A stretch of 64,000 bases of DNA, taken from NCBI GenBank assembly GCA_016800925.1, contig JABCPU010000105.1, positions 1-64,000 of the forward strand. The letters are read 5' to 3'. The position numbers and the translations under genes are program-made. Position 1 is the first letter of the stretch; the number at the start of each line of letters is the position of its first letter. The notes under the pieces were generated by a model, which was not told the DNA's origin, made no database searches, and worked only from the letters and a program-made list of their open reading frames with translations. This DNA comes from Suillus spraguei (taxonomy: Eukaryota; Basidiomycota; Agaricomycetes; Boletales; Suillaceae). Below are positions 10,556 through 19,710 of the stretch, in pieces.

Positions 10556-12077
10556 TTATTCTTCAGTCAATCAACCAGCACTTGATCAACTACAAATGCT
10601 CCAAATGTCTTTCCCCACCGCATACATCACCCCCGTCACAGTTGCCAACAATGACTTCGACTCCAAAGCAGAAAACTACGGAACCCTTACCACAGAAATC
10701 GACAATACTTCCTACATTGAAGCCGCCCTTCTCTGCGAAGGACATGCCCTCGAAATTGAAAGAATCCTCACTGAAAGAGGCGCTTTCCCCGCCCTGCTCC
10801 TCGTAAACATCATTCGCACTGCAGCACTTATCGAAGTCACCGCCAGAGAAACTACAGAAATCACACACCGTCACCGCTTTCTTCATCTGCAAAAACGCAT
10901 TCGTTCTTACGCTATGTTGCTGCTTCCCGATTCTTTTAAGAGCGATGTTGAAGAAGCTATTCACATCGTTGCCGAACGTCGAGCAGGTGTTGCTCAACCT
11001 CCCTCTCCGCAGGAAGATACGCCACTTCCTATCCCAGCACCCTCTTCTTCACGCGTGTATTCTAGTCTTGACGCCTTTACTGGCTTATACGCTGCTGTCC
11101 AAGAGATCGGACAGCTCACCAACTCGGTCGTTGAATCTATCCAGCAATCAGTCATCGAAACCAGAGCAGCTAGAAGTTTAGTTGAAGAAGCCATCACTGA
11201 TCTACAACAGCAAACGCAAGTTGACCTTGCATCTCCTCGAACCCCATCTCCTATTGAACAACCGACTTCACTGCCCCCCATTACAGTTTCCCATGACCAT
11301 CCTGCATGGTTATATGAACCTTGCACAGAAGAACAGTGTGAGGCCGCAAAACTATTAGGAATCCCTGTCACTGAGCTGGTAGTACTCGGTCCTCGACTTC
11401 GCGACCTTCACATACACCCTCCCATGTCCATCCCGTCATCATTTGGCCCAATGGATCCTGTTTCGCCAGTCTTAGTAAAAGATTTCGGCACCACTACTCC
11501 TTCCTCTTCCAACGAACTCCTTGCGGTTGCTGAACGAGGAACCACTCCTGACCTCCCTGCATCTGCGTACACGCTAACCAGCAAGCAACAGGCACAACTT
11601 CAACGTGACAATGCCTTCGCTTTAAAATGCATGACACGACAGAAAGGGAAGAAGCATGCTAGATCCGCCAGTCCTAAACCCGTTATCTCACCATCACCAT
11701 TACATATGTCCACTTCTAACACTGATGAAAACATGAAATGTCGCATCTGTGGCATCGTCGGACATCGGCAAAAGAATTGTCCTGACTATCAATGCCAAAT
11801 CTGTCTGCGACACGCTCCTACCCATCTGTCCATTTGCTGCCCTCAGCATCGTGGGGAGCCTCCATTTGCGCTTACTTGGAAGAACGAAGGATTTTATGAT
11901 GCACTGCGTAGGTGGGAACAATACCTTATTAACCATCGACGATGAAAGGAAGGTCGGCGGGCAAGAACTGTAGCAGAAGAGGAGGCTGCTTATATGTTAG
12001 GGGGAAGTGCCGCTGATGAAGACGTCGCTAACTATGACGACTATGATCCCGTCTATGACGATAACAGAGATGTTTGA
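10527..12077 (+). pseudogene. third retrotransposon ORF with a second zinc knuckle
   Basis: This ORF overlaps the end of pol by 29 bp in another frame and is open from 10527 to TGA 11943-11945. The same frame continues past that TGA for 43 codons of acidic, compositionally matching sequence to a TGA at 12075-12077, so 11943 is probably another CGA to TGA change after two CGA codons. The first about 390 residues are Ser/Thr/Pro-rich with no domain I recognise. Near the end is a CCHC knuckle (C-R-I-C, H, C) followed by a second Cys/His cluster (C-x2-C, then H and CC). It lies where an env gene would be but has no signal peptide or membrane segment; a gag-like RNA-binding role is only a guess. 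Confidence 0.75.
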
Positions 12078-12097
12078 AAGTCGGTGACTTTCAATGT

Positions 12098-12107
12098 AAA
12101 AAGGGGG
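12098..12107 (+). other. polypurine tract
   Basis: Ten purines (five A, five G) end three bases before the 3-prime LTR, the usual place for the plus-strand primer. Confidence 0.8.
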
Positions 12108-12110
12108 TAA

Positions 12111-12584
12111 TGTTACAATCGTACGTGCCCCTATTCATTTTCCCTTTGTTTCTTTACTTGTACATCATGTCACATGACTTTGACTCATATGCTCAACGCA
12201 TCTGTACAATACATGCCTTCCTTATTAGGATACGCAGTTACATTCTCACGGTTACTTGGTCTGTGCGCACATATTGGCTTACTTAAGCACAGTGTACTTG
12301 TAGTAGATTCCTTACTTTAATCTTACTGGGTTTTACCTGGAATCTCCTTCACTTAGGTCTCCAACCTAAGTCGTCTTGAATCGTTTCTAAGTCTAAGCAC
12401 TCCTTAGCCTTAGTCTCTATTCTCGCAGAACCTCTTAGACTTGTCTTTGAGGCCGAACCCTTGATCGTACTCGGAACGCATTCCTTGTACTTTCACCTTG
12501 TCCTCTTCTGGACATTGTAGAACTTCCCAGCAGACTGTCTGTGTCTTTTCACTGTCGTTGGCAATGCCACCCCAGTTCGTAACA
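12111..12584 (+). repeat. 3-prime LTR (474 bp)
   Basis: Same length and termini as the 5-prime copy, with seven transitions between them, six of them explained by loss of an ancestral CpG in one copy or the other. Confidence 0.93.
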
Positions 12585-12760
12585 CAGCCCATCCGTCTAC
12601 CAAATATTCATGTACATCAGCCCACTCATCTACTCTACATATTCCTTGCATGGGCCCACCCGGTGTCATCAGGAATAATATTCCTCCGGCCCATCCATCA
12701 TGAACGAGGATATTTCTACCATGGGCCCATGGTCCGCTAGCCCGTATCATATGGGATATT
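12585..12760. repeat. GGCCCACC tandem array, right of the retrotransposon
   Basis: Further units of the array seen at 4828-5011 occur at about 12586, 12619, 12651, 12689 and 12722, spaced 32-38 bp. With the element removed, the distance from the last left unit (4973) to the first right unit is about 39-40 bp, so the array is in register across the insertion. Confidence 0.75.
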
Positions 12761-13161
12761 ATGCACGTCCGTTCACTCGTATAATATGGAGATAGTTCAC
12801 TGTAATATGTGGTCAAGTAACATACCAGCTTCACATACATCTACGTCAGCGATCTCGTCACTACCTCAACATCAGGAAATTCACACATTCCTTGACGTGC
12901 CCTTATGCGGACTTATTTACACTTAACTGCCTTGGTGAAATTGAATCTACTTGTCCAAAATTTCAATGTGAATGAATTCAGAAAAAAAAAGTTGAGATAT
13001 ATTAATATACATGTTTTATTGTATTTCGCACTCAAAAAATATAAGATATGCCAGGTGAATGATTTGAGAGAGAGCAAACAAGTTTTGAGATAAGTGAGTT
13101 AAGCTGATTAAGCATGTTAAGGAATGTGTGAATTTCCTGTGATGTTACTGATTGTAGTTGT
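12761..13161. other. AT-rich intergenic, no gene seen
   Basis: AT-rich sequence with A and T runs (about 12985-13060). No coding signal or repeat was found. Confidence 0.5.
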
Positions 13162-14311
13162 GTGCTGCCCTCTTCACACAGACGCTCTCTGTCGCAGACT
13201 CATTCTGACTATGCAACTACTCCTAGTCATTCATGCTCTCATAGTGTTACACCCGCTGGTGCTCGCCGCACACAAAATGTCAAGACAAATCAAGAGAATC
13301 CTTCCAAGCTTGGCTTTTATCCACCTTGTTGGCAAGGATTTCTGCAGGCAGCAAAATTACAGATGCAACTGCAAGCTATTCTCACCCATCCAATTCCAGA
13401 ACACCAGGATGCCATGCAACTTGCGCAAGAAGTCTTGGATGCTGAATTGTGGGCATGCCACCAGAAGAAGCTCAAATTTGAGGATGGTAAATTCTCCTTG
13501 TACTGCCGCTTTCTTCCACTCATCTCATGTCTTATTGCAAGGCTACTTTCTGGAATATAGCCCACAGATGTGCTGGCTGGTAAGTCTTCCATTTGTTGAT
13601 GGTGAACGTGCTTGCTGATATGCTGATAAGCTCTGCGATGATCTCTTCACATTTCATACGGAGCTTAAGAAGGTGGTCATCTCCATTGCCAAATTGTCGT
13701 ACAATATCTTCCCGAAGGGCATCGCAATGTGACCAGAGCAAATAAAGAATGTTATCATTGCAGCTGCCACCAAGCTGCTCAAGACCAGCAATTACCTCCG
13801 AATCCCTGACTCATCTAATGTAGGGGATACCTCGTGTCAATAGCGCTACTCACTGTCTCTTGCAGGGCAAATTCAAGAATTTTGTATCTCAGGCTCTCAA
13901 GGATGTTTGTCTTGAGTTCTTCTACAGCAACAGCAAGAAGGCGCTGAAGAACACGGATGACTTCCAGCAGACAATTCCCGTCAATGCTCTCATTCTCGTG
14001 GCGGCGGTTGTGCGCTATGTCATTTTTTATTTTATTTTTCATCACTGATGATGTAATAGTTGAAGGGCGTTATTACTGGATTCAGCGAAACCGGCAGCGA
14101 CAAAGTTCCTGAACTCACCGCTGATAGATGCAGGACCGACTTCGACAAGCTGAAGAAATCCGTCAACAAGTTGCTCAACATTCCGGAGCATCGTGAAGAG
14201 CTCGAAGAAATGTTGGAGCTATGGGCTAAGATTGGTATGGGTGGATCTGATTGGCATGCAGATGGGAGTGATGCAGGCAGTGACGCGGGGGACATCAATA
14301 TCATAATGTAA
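13162..14311 (+). pseudogene. Agaricomycete hypothetical protein (DUF6532-like), broken by one TGA
   Basis: Five exons join with canonical splice sites and matching phases: to 13486, 13542-13579, 13631-13819, 13866-14009 and 14060-14311, with introns of 46-55 bp. The product has a LGFYPPCWQ block early, then an EDGYFLEYS block, and an end reading HREELEEMLELWAKIG followed by a Ser/Asp-rich tail. This order resembles a large family of uncharacterised Agaricomycete proteins that I associate with DUF6532; no function is known. Exon 3 contains one in-frame TGA at 13730-13732 (after GIAM), again at a likely CGA. No ATG was found at the 5-prime end: the open frame starts at a GTG, so a first exon may be missing. 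Confidence 0.6.
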
Positions 14312-14447
14312 TGCGCTGTTCAATGCTCAATGTTTTTGTTTAGTTTCATAATCATGAGGACTGTTTGTATGATCATGCTCTCCGTGTGCAGCTACTACTA
14401 TTCCTACATGTCTGAACTGCACATCCTGGGGCTATGTGTCCATGTTG

Positions 14448-14948
14448 TCAAAAAGTGTACAGATTGTAGGCCTGTTGTACAAACCTGCATAGAGGGGACT
14501 TAGCTGTAGGTTCTGTGAGTCTGTACAAGATTGTACAAGATTGTACAATTCTGCACAGGCACCCGGTAGTTTGCTGATGCATAGTACCAAGTCCTATCTT
14601 ATGTCCATGGAGCCTGAATGCAACTTCATCTTCAGCGCTTGCTTCAGCACTCATTGGTAGCTCCCAGACAAGGTCCTTCACAATGTACCATAGATTATCG
14701 ACTGCATTGGATGTCATATTGAGAGAAGCAGCGAGAAACTTAGTCACACTGTCTGGAAGGACATCAGGTGCATGGGAGACAGGAACGCGCTGAGGTTGGG
14801 GTTGAAGGATATCATCCTTGAGGAGGCTAGCACATTGAATGAAACTGGCAAAGTCGACATAGGCGATGTGAGTGAGAATGGGGTGTTTTTTTATTGCAGT
14901 GAACAGATGGCCCACATCCATGATGGGCAAAGAGACAGCTGACATCAC
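14448..14948 (-). pseudogene. N-terminal fragment of a KDZ-associated CxC5-like protein
   Basis: From ATG at 14945 the product reads PIMDVGHLFTAIKKH, then ILTHIAYVDFASF, a Pro-rich ILQPQPQRVPVS stretch, and FRLHGHKIGL near residue 125. This is the start of proteins I know beside KDZ transposases in Agaricomycetes (CxC5 cysteine cluster). The expected Cys cluster and the rest are missing; after HKIGLGTMHQQTT the sequence is unrelated and includes three tandem ttgtacaa words (about 14520-14550). It is therefore a truncated relic. KDZ elements are the partners of TET/JBP genes in these fungi, so the pairing with the relic at 2005-3321 is suggestive. Confidence 0.55.
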
Positions 14949-14989
14949 TGAGCGCAGTGATCAGCTTGCAAGAGGTCACAGAGGGCGGG

Positions 14990-15574
14990 TCACACTGGCT
15001 TACGTGTGGTGGCTTGCAGAGCGTGACCAGATATAATCCAGCCACAGCCCCAGACTGGCCGTTTCCTGGATGTCCTCGATGCATCGGGCGAGTATATCAC
15101 TGCGTTCACCCAATCGTGCCCAGTTTTAATTGTCAGGACAGTTTCGCCGCTCTTGACATGGACATCCCAGACTCTTGCCGTCCCATCATAAGATCCGCTT
15201 GCTACTCGATTATTATCTCGACTCCAGCACAATGCACGCACAATATCGCTGTGTCCTGTCCATCTGTCGACAACCTTCCTCGTCTGAACATTCCACAACT
15301 TCACTTTTCCATTTTGTCCACTGGCAACTGTCTCACTGTTTGGAGATAATACTATGGACCACACTGCTTCCTCATTCTCATTCTCATCTCGCCAGTCCCT
15401 TCCTATCTGTGTACCACGCTCTAGGTCCCATATTCGGAGTGAACCGTTCGTCGAACATGTGAGGATGTGTCGTCCACCGTTCAAATACACAACACCATTT
15501 ATCGCTCCATCCTCATGACATCGCATTGTCCGGCATGGCATGACCGCTGGTGTCTTACTGGTGGAAGAAGACAT
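14990..15574 (-). pseudogene. truncated WD40-repeat protein
   Basis: From ATG at 15574 the frame encodes three and a half WD40 blades ending LRIWDLE, VKLWNVQ and ARVWDVH, with the usual GH and SPD spacers. A fourth blade starts at GHDWVNAVIYSPDAS and is cut off near 15082; what follows to the stop is not WD40. A propeller needs seven blades, so this is a 5-prime fragment. The break falls just before the KDZ-like relic (14948), which suggests that transposon activity removed the rest. Role unknown. Confidence 0.65.
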
Positions 15575-16374
15575 GGTCTTCCCTCAGTGTCTCAACAGAT
15601 TGAGGACTATCTGTGCAAAATAAGTCTGTCAGTATGACCTTGGAATAAGAGCGGGTTATCCGGCAACAGAAATGATTTCTGAAGTGTTCAGGGGCTGGTC
15701 TTTTTCGCTCTATTTCTTCTCAGAATCCACAAGCCATCTCTAACAAGACAACCAACCCACTTACAGGATCCAGTCCTCACCCAAAACTAACTTCCGGACT
15801 GTCTAAGGAGGAGGTGCTGTGCCGTTATTTGAGAAATTAGAATGTGCGACAGATCTTTGTAGTATCCAAAGTTGCTGGTAAGCATGTCGTCAGTTATAAT
15901 GTGCAGAATATCACTTACGAGCAACACCGTTTAGATGAACCCTCAATCACCAACGATCAGACTTGGAATTTGTCTAGTTGGAAGGTGAGGAAGCCGGGCA
16001 TCCGTTTATTCGAGGGTCTTTCAAGGTCCGTCCCACGCATCATCGTCGTGTTTGCTTTACAGCATATTGCTATGCTATGTTGATCAAGCGCTGCGGTCCT
16101 CGACCGATACTATGCCCATATTTTGATAAGTACAGACAGCACATTCAAGTTGACAGTACTGCATTCCCTTTCCTGCATGTGTCTTCTGTCCTATCTTTGT
16201 ACTCGATGCCGTCAACATTTCAGGATGTCTGCAAGCGGCTGTGCAAAATGTCAAGAGTCTATATCCCCAGGACGATAATACTCTACCAGTACAAGGCGAG
16301 CCGCGCTCGCTTGTATTCCTATAATCCAATTATACAGAAACCAAAGTACTAAGGAATATAACCTCCATGGCTTA
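15575..16374. other. intergenic, no gene seen
   Basis: Several ORFs of 60-120 codons overlap on both strands, none with recognisable protein character. From about 16375 the sequence matches the 3-prime flank of the protease paralogue at 27855-27905 in inverted orientation. Confidence 0.5.
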
Positions 16375-16433
16375 TCTGAGAACGCTGCTTTGCGTCTGAA
16401 AAACGATGCTCCATATACTTCGGCAATTCTATA

Positions 16434-17889
16434 TTAGTTGGTGGTGACATGAGTGAATCGGGTTTCAGCAAAACCAACGAGGGACTCGTCGGTATCGAGC
16501 ACGATGTAGAAGCGCTCGTGGAATACGTAGCCATTAATAAAGTCAAGCCCTGAGCCAGAGCGTCTGCGAAGGCTTTTAACTACAAGATATATAGCACCGT
16601 CAACACCATTAACCAAGGAGTTGAGAGAACGTGGCCAGATTTGCGCGTTAGAGCTGAGACTGAAAGTTCCCTATGTAAAATGGTGAAAAAAGGGTGCGAG
16701 GGCTGACAGAATTGACGTACCTCGCCAATGTGGAAGCCCAACAGCTGTAGAGCACCGTACTGTTCAAGGGTAACAGTGAGAAGATCGGTCGCCGGATCTA
16801 ATTCAGCGCCGGTTGCAGCCTTGTAACTATCATACGCATCTATCGCACGCTGATGAAAATATTGTTACTCGCTGACTCTAAATACACACCGGAAACAATC
16901 CAAAGAAAGGTGCAGCCAGAATCGACGACACCAGCGGTGAAGCTTAAGATCTCCGTGGTCCCGTAGGTGATCCTCTGATCGATACCCCAATGCCTCGCTG
17001 AGCGCGGGGTGGTGGTCATACGACTGAAACATAACAGTTACTATCAGTCTGGATCGATCCAGGAGCTGAGGTAGCTTACGTGTATGCAATGTTGCCGATG
17101 TACATGGCAGGGTTGGGTTCACCAAAGCTGAGTTCCCCATCTCCATCGTCGTTTTTACCCGTAGTGGCAGGCTGGATAAACATACCAACAAGGGGCCGAG
17201 AAATGATGCCTTGTTTATACAGGCAGTCAGTAACAGTCGGGATCGGTTCTTCCGGAGAATCTCGCAGCGTGCTGAGTGTCAAACGCGTAGGCCCAATGCC
17301 AAGGATACCATCATCAACGATGCCCTTCGATTCAGAAGCGACACCGATTGGCATCTCGGTGATGGTGAACTCATCAGCGAGAGTGAAGGTATCAGTCCAT
17401 AAAATTCCTATAGATGATCGTATGTTATTTTCAACTTATGATATTGTCGTATATCATACCCTCGAAAGAGGCAGAATTGTAGGTTTGCCCCACGCGCTGT
17501 TCTGTATTGAAGCTGGTATCGGTTGGCTTGTACTTAGTGTCGGCGCCAACCCATGTGTTAGCGCTACCGCTATCAACAGTCAAGGTGACTTCAATAATAC
17601 ATTAGCAGCCGCATATTTTCTCATTGTTGAACTTACAGATTGTGAGGGGATCTCCAATGTCAACTGATACCATGTAGTTAAATCCATCGTTTTCTATAGG
17701 AATACGAGCATGCGTGCCATACTCCATAAAGGCCGCCACGCGAGCTTCATCCTGCTGTACGAGGTTGGTACTATTGGAGAATTTTAGCCTCCTGGTCATG
17801 GGGAGGGTGATGCGGGAATTGCGAACTGAAACGGGCGACCCCGTGATTGACAAAGCCAGGAGTGTCAACAAGCATGCAACGGAGAACAT
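16434..17889 (-). CDS. secreted A1 aspartic protease, polyporopepsin-like
   Basis: Predicted extracellular acid protease of the pepsin family. The start at 17889 gives a hydrophobic signal peptide (MFSVACLLTLLALSITGSP), a short propeptide with ITLPMTRR, and the mature N-lobe beginning YMVSVDIGDP. Exon 1 ends 17637, exon 2 is 17588-17460; further exons follow with canonical sites. Catalytic motifs are D-S-G (VDSGSANTW) in lobe 1 and D-S-G (VVDSGCT) in lobe 2, plus DDGILGIGP and WGIDQRITYG. The last exon ends FINGYVFHERFYIVLD and VTTN before TAA at 16434-16436. The joined frame appears intact. Its closest relative here is the inverted paralogue at 26397-27854, with the same intron positions. 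A TATA-like box lies 38-46 bp upstream of the start. Confidence 0.88.
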
Positions 17890-17926
17890 TGCTTACTGGA
17901 AAGTCATGTTATATTCGGTGGCCCAT

Positions 17927-17935
17927 TATATATGT
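17927..17935 (-). promoter_or_regulatory. TATA-like box of the left aspartic protease gene
   Basis: On the minus strand the sequence reads acatatataatgggc about 40 bp before the ATG. The same box, with the flanking gcgttcgctag and gactttccagtaag blocks, precedes the paralogue (26352-26360), so promoter similarity extends about 170 bp upstream of both genes. Confidence 0.6.
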
Positions 17936-18064
17936 GCTAGCGAACGCGATGACAATGTTTGGGAACATTAGCCACGTCAGTCCCCCTCGAAAAATTGATG
18001 ACAGGGTATTTTCAATCCGAGTGCAAGGAATCGACTTCCCGATGAAATGTGGCAAGACGTGACA

Positions 18065-19710
18065 CCATGGTTTACCGTGTTGTCGGCAGAACTGGTAGAA
18101 CCAACGTGGCAGATGGCAGAATCACGTATTGTTTTAAAGACGTAAGAGTACTAGTAACTACATGGATGTAAAACCGGTCACTACTGGAACACAACCAAGT
18201 ATTATATTCATCTTACATCGGTAACGGCGCGACCAAGCGCCGATCCCTAACTCCGCAGCTCCGTGTCTTGAGCGGCATGGTGATGAGTTCTGACCCGGCT
18301 TCAGATGTCCGCGTGTTAAGACATAAGTATCCTAGACATGGCATATAATCTCGCTGTCTGCCAGTCCAGTTATGTTGGCAAAGGGGGGCCCAAGCAGCGC
18401 GAGCACGGTATTAGTCAATATACTTGTCCCACGGACAAAGAGTTGTAAGGTTCGAAGTCTGATCACATTTGCAAGTCCATTGCAGGCCTTGTAAATTGAC
18501 CGAGATTCTACCAACATACAAACCCCTTGAGGCTACTCACGAATATAAGAACAACCAGAGTTTGAAGTTTGCGAGTGGGACTTATCAGGTTAGTCGTGAG
18601 ATATTTTTTGTTCATTTGTAATCCATACACAAAACTTTCCATTTTTGGTAACACGCCCGAGCTTCACAACGGGAATACCATGACCCTCCGGGCATACCAG
18701 GACCCTTCTTATTTTGTCGCGTTTTCCCACTCTATCAATTTTATGGCATCATGGCTCTTTGTACAATTTGTATACAATGGCTCAAAAAAATGCTCGCTTA
18801 AATGGACGGTAAGTAAATAATATTTTAAGGAGAGGTCTAAAACGGGCTTCAACAGTCGTCGTTAACAGTTCATATCAACATCTCTTGCTCGCTGCCTACA
18901 CAACCACAACACAATACCTGCCTTGCTATCTGCGAGTACTCAATTTTGATATCATAAGACATATCTCACGGTACAACAGTAACACTACGTTATCGAGAAA
19001 TTTGCAATGTTCTGAACTCTAGAAACTGTGATTCAAACTGCACTCGGGCGTCTGCCGGTGTCAATTTTGTGTCTATACAAGTATGAAAAATATTGTACGG
19101 CTTGTAATATGTTTGTTCTATCCAAAGTACCTTTGGTTCTAATCCGAATACCCTGACTCTCATATATCACAGCGGCACTTATACCCTTGCTCTGCATGCA
19201 TGTTGTATTCTTGGAAGACTGGAAGTAAGTGGCAAGTAAGCTTGAACTTAATGAACCGTTGCGGTACTTCTAGAGTTTTACCACACCCATGTCTTGCTTT
19301 GTTTACATAAGCCAACCCTCCTGTGCAAACTTGGCTGCATGAGGGGGCCCGCCGCATCTGATTTCAGTTTCGGTGGCGGCGTCATTTACTAAGTTCTAAC
19401 TAAGTAAAATCAGCAGCTTTACACTAGCTAACCGCTTCTTGATACGGCCGGTGGCCAAAGTCCCGGACCTATTTCTAGCATACCTGTGGGTTTCGCTTAT
19501 CAGCCGTGGAACCAAGCAGTCTAAAACAGCATCTTTATGGTGAAGCACTATTGAACTTACGACCGCATAAGCACATTGACATATCTCGCTTCGCCATGTG
19601 GGCACTTCCTTCCCATCGCTTGATAATACCTAGCTGGTACTCTATAAGTAGTTGAAATTAATTGACAGTGAAGACTTTATTTACAGATCTCCCTACCGGC
19701 ACGCACTGGC
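18065..19710. other. long intergenic stretch, no gene seen
   Basis: No ORF over 85 codons and none with protein character. It separates the end of the duplicated promoter from the carboxypeptidase start. No repeat was noticed. Confidence 0.5.

Larger units (their letters stand above)
5012..12584 (+). mobile_element. Ty3/gypsy chromovirus, Tf1/sushi type, near complete but inactivated
   Basis: Order: 5-prime LTR, self-priming PBS, gag with zinc knuckle, protease, reverse transcriptase, RNase H, zinc-binding and core integrase, chromodomain, an extra third ORF, polypurine tract, 3-prime LTR. The LTRs are both 474 bp and differ at seven positions (5150, 5437, 5457, 5459, 5463, 5464, 5466 and their partners 7099 bp on), all transitions. 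Coding capacity is broken by nine in-frame TGA codons and about six frameshifts. No target duplication is seen: the left flank ends cacat and the right flank starts cagcc. Family level is certain; relation to named elements was not tested. Confidence 0.95.

Noticed and set aside
6708..11945. TGA reassigned as a sense codon (genetic code change or readthrough) in the retroelement
   Set aside because: Apparently intact host genes in the window end with TGA (deoxyhypusine hydroxylase, MCM1, GEM1), and the element also carries frameshifts, so decay at CGA is the simpler reading.
5012..12584. Classical RIP as cause of the mutations
   Set aside because: No TAG or TAA stops from CAG, CAA or TGG codons were seen; the changes concentrate at CpG.
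15844..16352. Small plus-strand ORFs between the WD40 fragment and the left protease
   Set aside because: No homology pattern, no splice structure, overlapping ORFs on both strands.
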